A stretch of 64,000 nucleotides of DNA from Anaeramoeba flamelloides (lineage: Eukaryota > Metamonada > Anaeramoebidae): positions 1,364,001 through 1,428,000 of the forward strand of contig JANTQA010000021.1 of NCBI GenBank assembly GCA_027625915.1, in the 5' to 3' direction. The position numbers were made by a program, and so were the translations under genes. Under the pieces are notes generated by a model. That model was not told where the DNA came from and did not search any database. It saw only the letters and a program-made list of their open reading frames with translations. Each line of letters starts with the position of its first letter. The stretch's first letter is position 1. Positions 1 to 27,008 of this stretch are shown piece by piece.

Positions 1-1518
1 CCTAATATATTTTGAAATAAATACGAATTGAAACGATTGTTTCAATCAGTAGTAAATTTTCACATGATTTTTGGTATTTTGAATTAAGCGATGTATCCAC
101 TCACAAAGAGTATTATTTTATAATCGAAAAAACAATTGTCACAATTTTTTAGAAATACCTTATACAAAGATCTTTTTTCTCCATAATTCCAATCATTCTA
201 GAACCAATTCAAACCATTAAAGAAAAAAAGTAAGGATTCTTATTATTTATTTTATTTTATTCAATCCACCCCAAAAAAATTTCCAAATATCAATTATTTT
301 TAAAAATTAAACTTTCAATAACATATAAGAAAAAAGTTGAATATTATATATTAGAGAATATTTGATACTCGTTTAGATTTAAATAAAAAATCAATATCTT
401 TTTTAAAATTTGAAAAACTCAAATTTTGTTACAATTATTGAGAAAAACAATGTTCATTTTCATCTTCAATTCAGAGATTCAAAGAACATTCCAATACATT
501 TCAATATAATTTTTCTCCAACCATTTTCACTCTTTCAATAACATTAGAATAACAAGTTTTTATCAAACCTTCTATAAAAAAAAAATTGTAAATAAATTAT
601 GTATCAAAAAAAAGCAAAATGATAAAAAATAAGTAAAATTTACAAAAATGATTTTATAATTTTTCATATTTTTTTGATCTATTAACAGAAAAAAAAAAAA
701 TTACATAAGAATTACATATCAAAAAAAAAAAAAAAAAAAAAAGAAAAAATGCAAAAAAAAGGATTTCAATTTTGAAATTTCCAAAATAAATTTTTTCCTT
801 CTAATATCAATTAAAACCCTTTAAATACAGGTAATGTAAGGACTCCAACTGCCCCCCTTTGACTGAAAAATGATTTATATTCAAATAATTGTTATTTGAA
901 ATAAATTTAAACTAAAATTCTAACCTTTTTTTTGAACAATAATTTTTTAAAAAATGTGAAAAAAATATTGAAATATATTTAATCTCAAAATATTTTTAAT
1001 ATTCTATTATAGACTATCGGAAAATAAACCAAAAAAAAAAAAAAAAAAAAAATTAAGAATTATGGAAAATGTAATAACAAATTTATAGAAAAGGAATTTA
1101 TTTATAATATTTACAGTGCAGGTGTTTATATCTTGAAATGAATAACTTTTTTATCCAATTTCTAATAATTGATGACTAATAGCACCCTTTTTTAAAAAAA
1201 TATCCACAAAAACAGATAATTATATCATACCACAATCCAAAATATTCATCTTCTATTTTGGTTTTTGTTTGTGATATTATTTTATTCTCGATGTATAAAA
1301 TAAAAAAGATTTTTTAACAAAATGTAATTTTTTTTCGTTTTAAAATTTCAAAACCAGTATAAATTATTGAAACTATTCATAATTTGGCCCAGTTTCTTCT
1401 TTATTTGGTTAATGCTCTGAAGTTTTTTTATTTTATTTTTTTTTTATCCATAATTCGAAAATCATTATTTTTTTTCATCATCATTATCATCACCACCCGT
1501 TCTTTCAATACTTTCTTT
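1..1518. other. Intergenic DNA downstream of the BEACH gene
   Basis: No convincing gene is seen. The stretch about 503-560 and 755-865 is similar to 49213-49265 and 49355-49490: both share the phrase 'cactctttcaataa', then an inverted 'tttcaattttgaaat' and a 'cctctttgac / cccctttgact' block in the same order. This marks a dispersed, diverged repeat of roughly 360 bp. Poly-A runs at 720-742 and 1030-1052 are simple repeats. Confidence 0.45.
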
Positions 1519-18132
<16,614 letters not shown>

Positions 18133-19317
18133 TCCAAAAAAAATAGTTGGGTGGAAAAAAGGAAAAAATGAAAAAAGTTAATTAATTTTCTCCAAATTCG
18201 TAATATTTTCAATTTTGACAAAATATTGAAAGTTTGAATTGTGATTATGAATGTTAAAACTATGGTTATGAAAATAAATTATTTTTTTGAAATGAAATTA
18301 CAATTTAAAAGATTGGATAAAAATATTGAATAGGAAAGAATTTTTGATTTATTGGTTTTGGCATTTTTAATAGGAAAAAATTTTTTACAGAATATCTTTT
18401 TTCCTTCTGAAATATTTTTTTATAGGATTCTTAACTCAACTGATGGACATCAATATAGAAGTAAAAATACCAAAGTACTAAAATATAAATCGAGGTCACA
18501 AATTATTTATTTTGTTTAAAAATTTATATGCAAAGTATAAAAAAAAAATAAAAGTAAATTTTTTTTCAATTTATTTTTCAAATAATTTACTTAATTCTTA
18601 ATGAAGGTATCTTCAAGAATGAATATTTAATCCAAACTTGGTGCATGGGTTACTCAATAAAAATGATAAGCTCACGTGCCCTTCTAATGAGGTAGAAATT
18701 ATAATTAAAAATATAAGGTGAAAAAATATTTTCAAAATTAAAAAAAGATACAAAAACAATCTTTTTATTGTACCTATTATTTAAGACATCTAAACAGCTG
18801 GTGTTTTTACTCTAAAAGCTAAAAATGGTTTTAAACATCCTCTTTGAAAAAAAAGAAAAAAAACCTAGAAAATTTTAGACTAATCTATTTTTCAAAAATG
18901 ATGACTCACTTTATAGTGTTATTGAATTGGTTGAGTGTTTATCCCATATTCTAATCAAATTTTTTTTTTCAATTTTACAATCAGTATTATTTTGTTCCAA
19001 TTTTGAAAAATTATGTTTTACTTTTTTTATTTTTTTGCATTTTTTTAAGTATGAGTATTTCAAAATTTTGGGAATGGATACAATTTTAAAGTTTTTCAGT
19101 TTTTTTTTTTTTCAAGAATGAAAGCTGATATGTGTTTTTTCAAAATCTTAGTCAAAATTTGAGAACTAATTATTAACAAATCAACCTTTGAAACTTTAAA
19201 TAACAACCAAAAAAAAAATAAGAAAAAATAATAAATTAAATTAATTATTAAATTGAAATAAAAACTTTTAAAAAATAATCTAAAATACCAATTTAAATTA
19301 TTCAAAAAGTATATCTA
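18133..19317. other. Intergenic DNA upstream of the BEACH gene
   Basis: No supported gene. A short protein-like plus-strand stretch near 18645-18715 ('HGLLNKNDKLTCPSNEVEI') is too brief to assign. The rest is AT-rich with poly-A and poly-T runs and should contain the BEACH promoter. Confidence 0.4.
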
Positions 19318-19820
19318 AACAAAAATTCGAAAAATTTTCAACATAGTTATAACTATCCAAAACAATCACATAATACAATTTTATTCAAATTGAAAATAAT
19401 TTTGATTTTTTGTAAATATGAAAATCATTTTTTCATCTTTTAGTTTTTGTTTTCATTTTATTTACTTTGAATTACAAAACTTGTTTTGTTTTTTCAATCA
19501 TATTATCGGTTAATGGATATTAGTTTAAAGTTGAGCTTTTTAAAAATAGGTGAACTCAAATAAAATTAGTTTGTAGTATCTAACCATTTGATCGATCAAT
19601 ATTCCTAATAGAATTTCAACAAATAAACCAATATATTTTTTTCCTTCTATCTTTCTCCGAATTTTTTAACACACTCATAATTTATTAGTATTAATAATTA
19701 TTTATTTTATGTTTTTGTTAGTATTGTAATTTATAAATAATTATTAAAATTTTAAATATTGAAATTTTCTAATTTAGTATTTCTTTTAGAATTGATTAAA
19801 TAATATATTTTTTTTAGCGA
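19318..19820 (+). mobile_element. TIR element family M1, truncated copy
   Basis: The left end 'taaacaaaaattcg...actatcc' follows a TA (19316-19317) and matches the inverse of the right end at 45150-45198. The internal block 'catttgatcgatcaa' at 19583-19600 matches the copy at 29963-30492. The right end is missing where LINE-B sequence begins. Confidence 0.55.
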
Positions 19821-20096
19821 TTTCTATTGAGCAAAGTCTACTAAGATTATTTCTAAAAATACTCTATAAACTCATTGAAGCTTATTGGGAATTTATTCAC
19901 AAATTTCAATTTGACTTTTGTATAATATATGATACTCATATTGCATTATTAATTTTATTAAATACTTATAATCACATTAAATCAGAATAATGAAAATGGA
20001 AATTATAAAACATATATTATAATTATTGATATAGCAAAAATTTTGGATTCAATAAATTTTAAAATAATTAGAAGTACAATAAAAAAAAGTTATTTT
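19820..20096 (+). mobile_element. LINE-B relic, part 1 (reverse-transcriptase fingers and palm)
   Basis: Translates as 'ISIEQSLLRLFLKILYKLIE...FQFDFCIIYDTHIALLILLN', aligning with 'ISINQTLPRFFLKLLYAGIQ...NQFGFKKKLDTRIAVLNLLN' of the LINE-A copy. A degraded motif A follows, 'IIDIAKILDSINFK', near 20020-20065. It is cut at 20096 by the LINE-A insertion and resumes at 23984. Confidence 0.75.
20081..20096 (+). repeat. Target-site duplication, left copy
   Basis: 'aaaaaaaagttatttt' at 20081-20096 is repeated at about 23968-23983, immediately after the LINE-A poly-A tail. The two copies bracket the LINE-A element, and LINE-B coding similarity continues across them. Confidence 0.7.
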
Positions 20097-20218
20097 CTTG
20101 ATGATTGAATTTATGAAACAAACTTTACACTTAAAAAATGTAAAATTTTTAAAATATTAATAAAAATTATTATTTTTATAGATAAATTCAAAACTCAAAA
20201 CAACTTAAAAAAATTTAA

Positions 20219-20848
20219 ATGGGGTTATACAAACCAAAAAAACCATTTGATTACCCATTAATAATAAATTTAAAATCTCATCACATTGAATTCAAATTAT
20301 TAAAAAATAAAATTTTATATTTTTATATACAAATTTTACATTCAAATACCAATTTTTTCAAAAAAGAAATAAATCAAAAAAATATATTTAAAGAAATTAT
20401 TTTTTTTATTACATAAAAAATACACAAATTATGAAAATTTTATTTATTTAAATTTTTTTTAATAAAAAATATTATTTTATTTGAATTTGAAAAATGGGAA
20501 TTATCTAATTTAAAATTGATTCAAATAAAATATTGGATAAAAAAATCTTTCAATTATTCATTTATTTCGCTATATGGGGATTATAATATTTATAATACAA
20601 ATATTCAATTTTCTAAGTTATATATCCTTGTAATAAAATTAATAAATACAAAAATGAAATTTAGAAATTTCAAAGAATTAAATTTTAATTTCAAATTTGA
20701 ATTTAATAAAAATTCATATAATAACAAAAATGTAATTCATTTTTCAAATATGGACAAATGTAAAATTATTAAAAAATTACAAAATGTACCGAAAGATAAT
20801 AAATTAATTTTTATTCAAAAAAAACATTTCAACTTTAGAAGTTTTTAA
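20219..20848 (+). pseudogene. LINE-A ORF1-like region
   Basis: Two in-frame blocks (65 and 110 codons) interrupted by stops at 20414-20416 and in the next hundred bases. The product is basic and rich in Lys, Asn, Ile and Phe ('GLYKPKKPFDYPLIINLKS', 'KCKIIKKLQNVPKDNKLIF'). The position 5' of the endonuclease fits a LINE ORF1 (nucleic-acid-binding) protein, but I see no zinc knuckle or other diagnostic domain. Confidence 0.45.
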
Positions 20849-21063
20849 TTTTTTAATGAATAGACCAGTGATACGATATCAAAGAAAGGGGGGATAATGG
20901 TATAGAAATATGGGATTTAAAAGATAATATAAATTATTTTAAAAAACAATTATTAAAAAAAACTCATTTATTACCAAGAAATTTATACATTTTCCATTTC
21001 CAAAACAATCAAAAATCATTATTATTAAAAGGAAAAAGAGAGAATATAACAATAAATTTATTA

Positions 21064-21740
21064 ATATAAAAATTTTATCATATAATGTCAGAGGGTTAAA
21101 TGAAAAGAATAAAATTTCTATTTTAGAATCTTTTTATTAAAATTAAATATTGATATATGTCTTATACAAGAATCAAAAGTTACAAAAAATCCACGATTTA
21201 TGAATTATTTTTCAATTAATAAAAAATCTTATGGTAAGAAAAATAGAAAAGGTGGTTTATTAATTATAATAAAAAAATATTTTTAAAGATTTTACAAGAG
21301 AAATATTATTTCCAGATCTTGATATTATGGGAATTCAATTCACTGATTTTATCATTATTAACTTATATAAGAGACATGACAGGAATAAAGAAATAAATGA
21401 AAAAATCCTTGGTTTATTACAAAAATATCAAAACCATAATACAATTATCGGGGGAGATTTTAATTTGAATGAAAATCAAATAAATTATTTTTCAAAATTC
21501 AACTTTAAAATTATTTTAAATACTAAGCCAAGTAGAAAAAATAATAACATTGATTATTTTATAACTAACTTTAATAACTTAAAATTTATCAAATCAAAAA
21601 CCATAAAAAATAAAATTAGTGATCATAATGCAATATTAAATAAATTTAATATTAATAAAAACTGGGAAATTAAAAATGTCTACAAAATTAAAGATATTGC
21701 AAAGTTTCATGTTGACTTTATAAATTTTTATAAAAATTAA
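21064..21740 (+). pseudogene. LINE-A ORF2: APE-type endonuclease domain
   Basis: It begins with 'ILSYNVRGLNEKNKIS' (21070-21120), the usual N-terminal 'N.RGL' of LINE endonucleases. Then come 'GGLLIIIKKY', 'IIGGDFNLNENQ' (catalytic GDFN, about 21445), 'NNNIDYFIT' (about 21545) and 'KISDHNAIL' (SDH, about 21615). These are the metal-binding and catalytic motifs of the exonuclease/endonuclease/phosphatase fold. At least two frame changes occur before 21327, after which 137 codons are open. Confidence 0.8.
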
Positions 21741-22379
21741 AAATTATCAATTAAATGGAAAGAATTTTAAAATCTTTAAAAAAACAATTTAAAGTAAAAG
21801 GAGAGAATTATCTTAAATATACCAAAAAAAGATTTAAAATTATATAATTTAATTAATAAATTATTTGAAAATAATGAATTAATTAAAGAAATTAAAGATA
21901 GGAATAGTAAACAATATTTTAAATTAATAAACCAGATTAATATTGAATTTGAAGAAAATCAAAACTTTTGGAAAAAGCTAAATAGATTAAGAGAAACTTC
22001 GAGTAAAATGATTCTTAATAATGAAAATATGGAAAGAGCTTATTTCGGGTTTGTTAAATCTATTAGTAAAAAACCAAAAAAAATATATTCTTAATTTTAG
22101 TAAAAATTTCACATTAGATAAAAAATAATTTATTAAATATTAAGATAGAAGAAATATTCTCAATTACTAAAATCAAAGAAATTATCAAATATCAAAAAAA
22201 TAAATCTGTCAAAGAATTTGATAAAATTAAACAATATAAAACAATAAAAAATCAAAGTAGTGAATTTTATATAAATTATGAAAACTTTATAAAAACAATC
22301 CAAAAAATATTTTTTAATTGGATTAATGATATTTCTCAAAAAAATATTAAATTTATTAAAAAAAGGAAATTTATTATTC

Positions 22380-23360
22380 ATTCATAAATCTGGCGATGAA
22401 GGTATTTCACTTAATTATAGACCAATTTCAATTAATCAAACTCTCCCAAGATTTTTTCTTAAATTGTTATATGCCGGAATTCAAGATTCTTGGGACTTAG
22501 TTTCAAAAAACCAATTTGGATTTAAAAAAAAATTAGATACTAGAATTGCAGTTTTAAACTTATTGAATGAATATCAAAAATAAAAAATAAATTTAAAAAG
22601 AAAATATTTATATTGTTACAATAGATATACAAAAATGTTTTGACTCTATTCATCATTCACTTATTTATTATTCAATTAAAAAATTTATAAAAAATGAAAT
22701 TATTGTAGAATATCTACTTGCTTATTACTCAAAAGAAGGAATTGGTGTTTACCAAGGAGATCCATTATCCCCTTTATTATTTGGATTTATTACTCATTTT
22801 CTCTTAGAAAAAATTAAATCACTAGCGTTACATGTTCAAATGTTTGCAGATGATCTGATTTTACTGATGAAAGGATCATTAATAGAAATAAATTTTCAAT
22901 TACAAAAAATCTTTAAAATAATAAAAGATTTTGGAATGAATCCTAATGATGATAAAACTAAAAAAACTTTAATTCCAAAAGAAATTTTATATCTTGGTAT
23001 TTGGCTAGATAAAAAAACTCATTTAAAATTTAACCTTGATAAAGTTAAGGTCAATTTTAAAAAGTTAATCAATATCTTACAACAAAAAAAATTTTTCTAA
23101 TGGATTAAAAATTCAATTTTTTAAAGCTGTGTTACATAGCCAATTATTATATGGTTTAGAAATATTTGATTTAACAAAAACAGATTTTAAAGATATTGAT
23201 ACTTGGATTAATAAAAAAATTACAAAATTTTTATTAATCAACCCACACTCACCAAGGCTTATTTATAAAACTGAAGCAAAAATTGATCCCGTAAGGATAA
23301 CGATATATAAAAGAAGATTTAAGTTAATTCAAAAATTAAAAATCCTCCATTATGATTAAT
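22380..23360 (+). pseudogene. LINE-A ORF2: reverse-transcriptase domain
   Basis: The motif order is that of non-LTR reverse transcriptases: 'LNYRPISINQTLPRFF' (about 22410), 'NQFGFKKK' (22510), 'VTIDIQKCFDSIHHSLI' (motif A, 22615), 'VYQGDPLSPLLFGF' (motif B, 22745), 'MFADDLILLMKG' (motif C, catalytic FADD, 22840) and 'EILYLGIWLDK' (22985). A thumb region follows with 'LLYGLEIFDLTKTDF' (23145) and 'IYKTEAKIDPVRITIYKRR' (23265). Frame changes near 22570-22600, 22710-22840 and 23098 break it. Confidence 0.9.
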
Positions 23361-23431
23361 TAATTAATTATCTTCCTTTTAGAAAAAAAGAATCAGAAAA
23401 TATAAATTGGTACTCCAAAAATTTAAAACAA

Positions 23432-23939
23432 TTGGAAAATGAACTAGAAAATTTTAGAATTAAAAACTTAGAAAATAGTCCAAGTTGGAAAGTTCAAGAA
23501 TATCTAAAAATAGTACAAATCAATAATACTATAAATAAGCAGCAAAGATATTTAAAATGGAAGGGCTCAACTTCAATTTTAAAACTCAGAAATTTTACAA
23601 ATTACCTTAACAGGTACTCTTATGTTATGAATAAAAACAAATCAAAACTATGTGAATTATGTAAAAAAATAAACAATTTAGATATTATTGAAGATTTAGA
23701 CCATTTTCTATGGAACTGCTCAGCCTATGAAAATAATCGCAAAATCTGGATATCTGAATTAAAAAAAAATTAATATATCGAATATATTAAATAATAATAA
23801 TATTTTTAATATTATTATAAAAAAGGATTCAAACTCTTTATTAGCCTTAGTGGGTAATAAACTTATTTTTGAGTCTTTAATTAAATTCCTAAATAAAAAT
23901 TTAGGAATTCGGGCAAATAAGAGGGGTCAATAACTCCTC
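23432..23939 (+). pseudogene. LINE-A ORF2: C-terminal CCHC-like region
   Basis: Opens with 'MENELENFRIKNLENSPSWK' and contains 'CELCKK...DHFLWNC' (23650-23720), a Cys-x2-Cys...His-x4-Cys pattern usual near the C-terminus of LINE ORF2 proteins. It ends 'LIKFLNKNLGIRANKRGQ' and TAA near 23937. A one-base frame change lies in the A-run at about 23760-23770. The terminal 'IRA..' motif is shared with LINE-B. Confidence 0.75.
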
Positions 23940-23950
23940 CCTTAAATAAT
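23884..23950 (+). other. LINE-A 3' hairpins
   Basis: A perfect 11-bp stem with AAAA loop covers 23884-23909 (arm 'aattcctaaat'), overlapping the last ORF2 codons. A second short stem pairs 'gagg' with 'cctc' around the loop near 23921-23940. The solo 3' end at 41491-41516 keeps the first stem through two wobble changes, which suggests a selected RNA structure, as in LINEs whose reverse transcriptase recognises a 3' stem-loop. Confidence 0.6.
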
Positions 23951-23967
23951 AAAAAAAAAAAAAAAAA

Positions 23968-23983
23968 AAAAAAAAGTTATTTT
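23968..23983 (+). repeat. Target-site duplication, right copy
   Basis: Matches 20081-20096, within the limits of the adjacent poly-A tail. Confidence 0.7.
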
Positions 23984-24785
23984 AAATAAAATTATACAAA
24001 ATTTTTTTGAAAAATCTTATCAAGGTCAAGGGCTTGATATATCCACGAGAGTTCCATAATTTCCCATTTTATTTGCTCTAATTTCACATTTTCTTTTTTA
24101 AAAAAGTAAGTGATTAAGGTATCATTTTCTCTTTTTTTGCAGATGTTATAATATTAATTACTAATTGAAATAAAAAAGATTTAAATCAAGAATTAAATTC
24201 TATATATGAAATTATTATTCAATTTATTATATAACTTAATCAATATAAATTCAGTTCAATCAAAAGATTTAAAAAAATGAATATTTGGGTATTTATTTAG
24301 ACAAAATTAAACATATAGTTAATAATTTAAAAAAATCCAAGAGAAACATATAACAACTGTATACAATTATTCAATAATAATTTTCTGAATAATAACAGAA
24401 AAATAGGATTAATTTAAATATTTTATTTTATTTTAATTAACATATGGGTTTGAAATTTTTAATTATGGAATAAAAACCCTAGTTTACTTAAATTCTTGGA
24501 TTAACTCATGCATAATTGGAATATGTAAAATAAACAGCAAAATATCAATTATCATTCCAAAAACAGAATTTACAATAGAAATTATCTAATTTCAGTAAAT
24601 AAAATAAAAAAAATTCAAATTTATAAAAAAATTAAATAATTTATTTGTTCCTTATTTGAAAAAATTAATAAAATTTAATTAATGAGCAAATAAAAAAATT
24701 AACTGGAATTGAAAAGATTTAATTGAATTGGAAAAAAATAATTTATAAATATAAATATCTAATGAATTATTGAATTCAAAGAGCT
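23984..24785 (+). mobile_element. LINE-B relic, part 2 (motifs B and C and thumb)
   Basis: Resumes LINE-B after the LINE-A insertion. 'SYQGQ..' and 'FPILFALISHFL' (24028-24100) align with 'VYQGDPLSPLLFGFITHFL'. 'FADVIILI' (24138) is a mutated FADD box. 'IFGYLF' near 24280 and 'GLKFLIME' near 24445 correspond to the thumb region. Many stops are present and it is much older than LINE-A. Confidence 0.7.
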
Positions 24786-24789
24786 GAAG

Positions 24790-25165
24790 TGACGTTAGGT
24801 TTTTCAGAATTTTATTGATTAAAGTGAAATCTTTGATTTAACTCACTTCTTTTTAATATACCAAAATTGTTGTTAATTTATTTTTAATTTTTGAAATAAT
24901 GTGAAAATTTTCTACATTTTTTTTTTATTTATAAAATTAAAAGAAACCAAACGGCGGTTTTCTTGAGGTTTTCTGTTTTCTTCGGAAAATCAATTTATTT
25001 ACAAAAAAAAAAGAAAACCTCCACGAAAACCGCCTTTAAGTTTTCCATAATTTAAAAGAGTAGAGTTAAATCTTTGATTTTACTCTATTCCTTCGAATTA
25101 TGGAAAACCAAGGCACTTTACCACACTCTAGGGCCCTTGAAAACACTCGACGACACTTCCACAAA
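24790..25165. repeat. Multi-hairpin mosaic repeat, copy 2
   Basis: Contains the 'ttccataatttaaaagag' / 'ttcgaattatggaaaa' inverted pair (25039-25108), an 'aaaggaaacc/ggttttcttgaggttttc' module and GC-rich punctuation ('aaacggcgg', 'ctctagggcccttg', 'actcgacgacact'). It lies inside the LINE-B relic between thumb and C-terminal regions. Confidence 0.65.
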
Positions 25166-25216
25166 AATAGTTCACAATTTTAAAAAAAAAACAAAAATAT
25201 TAAGAAATCAAATATA

Positions 25217-25799
25217 AGCTATTTCCAAGAATGTGGGGCAAATTTATTTTAAAATATATTTATATAACCCATTCTACAAAAAAGGATTTAAACACATAAA
25301 ATCATTAACCACCATTTATAGATACTTTATAATAATTCAATTTGTTACTTAGTATTGTATTGCAGAAATAAAAGATATTAAAATTAATGATCTCAATTTT
25401 ATCTGATATTTTTTGGGGTGAAAATTGGTGTTTATTATTTTCTTTTTGATCGAAAAAAAATTTTTCATAACTTGTATAATCTCAACAAATTTTACAATTT
25501 AATTAAAAACATATAACCGCATTTTTGTGTTTAAAAAATCATTTGTCCCCTTTCCATATTTCCGGTTTTTTATTGAAATTGGTCGTACATTGCTTTAACC
25601 AAAAAAAGTGCTATTTTTTTTTTCATTTTTTGGGAATATTTCAACTAACATGCTTTGAATTAAATACATAAGTGGTTTACTTAATCGATATAAATATTAA
25701 ACTTAATTTTAGTATAGTTGATTAATGATTAACATCACTAAAAAAGATTATTTTTTATGAAATGTAAAAAAAAAATGCCCCACTTTTTTGGAAATACCT
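25217..25799 (+). mobile_element. TIR element family M3, copy 1
   Basis: Inverted ends 'agctatttccaagaatgtgg' and its counterpart 'ccccacttttttggaaatac' are flanked by TA (25215-25216, 25800-25801). The interior is similar, in reverse orientation, to 30678-31265 (for example 'ttccggttttttattgaaat' here against its inverse there). No transposase is seen, so it is non-autonomous. It interrupts the LINE-B relic. Confidence 0.75.
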
Positions 25800-25803
25800 T
25801 ATT

Positions 25804-26175
25804 TAAGTTATCCATCAAGTTCAACAATCGAAAAATTCAGAACATTCACTAACTACTTCATAGATATTATTATGTAAAAGAAAAAAATCAAATCAATTTT
25901 GCCCTTTATGTACAAAACATGAACAAAAAGAAATAATAGAAAATAATTATCATTTTTTCTATGATATTTCCTTCCAATACAAAGGATATATTTATTTTAG
26001 AAACAAATTAAAAGAAATAAATCTTAATGAAATAATTTTAAACTGTGATAATATGATATTATTTTCATCAATTAATAATTGCAAAATCTATGATTTTACG
26101 CTTAAATTCCTGAAAGGGGCATTAAGTATAAGGGCAACTAGAGTGTAATTTACACTTCTTCAATAAAAAAAAAAA
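25804..26175 (+). mobile_element. LINE-B relic, part 3 (C-terminal region and 3' end)
   Basis: 'SSSTIEKFRTFTNYFIDIIM' (25812-25872) aligns with LINE-A 'STSILKLRNFTNYLNRYSYV'. After a frame change, 'FCPLCTKHEQKEIIENNYHF' (25898-25960) matches the CCHC-like region and the reading ends 'KFLKGALSIRATRV' plus TAA near 26148. An A-rich tail follows. This is the same element as 19820-20096 and 23984-24785. Confidence 0.75.
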
Positions 26176-26797
26176 GAAAAAAATAAGATTTTTTTTTCAA
26201 GAATAGAATTTTGCTGTATTAATAAAGTTGTAGATGGAAATAGTTTATTTTAAAAATTTCTTTTCACTTTTTGATAATTATTATACTCTTCCTCTTTTTT
26301 TCTTGTATTAAAATTGTAATGATTCAATAAATATTTTTAATAAAAAAATCTCATTCATTTAAAATAGAAAAAACAATATTATTTGTTATTTCCATTCAAA
26401 GAAAAATTTTCAAATATTTTATTTTTTATAATTCTTTCATTTCTCTGACAATAAAACCTCAGATAAAAAGGAATATAAATATACAATCTTTTCATTTATG
26501 AATATTAATTGTTTTAAAATTTTGAAATAATATTTTATTAAATATAAAAAATTCTATTTGAATAATTACAAACCCGATTCTTCAATTATTATTTTTTTTT
26601 GTTGATACTATTTGCACGAATATTTTACGATTTTTTTTGAATTTTATTAATCAATTATTATCTCATTGATTAAAAATTCAATATTATTTAAATAGTAATA
26701 AGAATTATTCTTAGCTATTTAAATTGTGTTTTTTTAAAAAAAAACTACATTGGGAGAGTCACATAAAAATCAACACCATCCCTACTAATATTATATA
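26176..26797. other. Intergenic DNA
   Basis: AT-rich, no gene or recognisable repeat. Confidence 0.4.
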
Positions 26798-26976
26798 CAG
26801 TTAGTCCAGCTTTTAAGACAAAAACTTTCAACGAAATTTAAGGTAGAAAATAATCTCAAATCAAGGCACAAATTTTGGACTTTTTATTTTTACAAATTAT
26901 TTTCGTAGAATTTAATTTGAGATTTTTCTTGTGCATTAAATTTCGTTCAAAGTTGTGTCTTAAAAGCGGAACTGGC
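26798..26976. mobile_element. Palindromic MITE family P, copy 1
   Basis: A near-complete palindrome of about 180 bp. The ends 'cagttagtccagc' and 'gcggaactggc' are flanked by TA. The 'tttcaacgaaatttaag' arm and its inverse lie on either side of an AT-rich centre. It is the most diverged of four copies (others at 40731, 42301 and 45431). Confidence 0.8.

Positions 26977-27004
<28 letters not shown>
26977..27004. repeat. (TA)n microsatellite
   Basis: About 13 TA units directly next to the TA-flanked MITE at 26798. Confidence 0.9.

Positions 27005-27008
<4 letters not shown>

Larger units (their letters stand above)
20097..23967 (+). mobile_element. LINE-A non-LTR retrotransposon (APE-type), nearly full length
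   Basis: A 3.9 kb element with a 5' region, an ORF1-like block (20219-20848) and an ORF2-like block with apurinic-type endonuclease, reverse transcriptase and a C-terminal CCHC-like motif. It ends in a short 3' tail with hairpins and a poly-A run of about 25. ORF2 is in several frames with multiple stops and frame changes, so this copy is dead. The clean target duplication and long poly-A suggest a fairly recent insertion. No LTRs are present. It is inserted in the older LINE-B relic. The class is clear; the clade is uncertain. Confidence 0.85.

Noticed and set aside
19096-19305. Minus-strand 69-codon hydrophobic ORF
   Set aside because: Composition is that of random AT-rich sequence and it has no supporting splice or homology signal.
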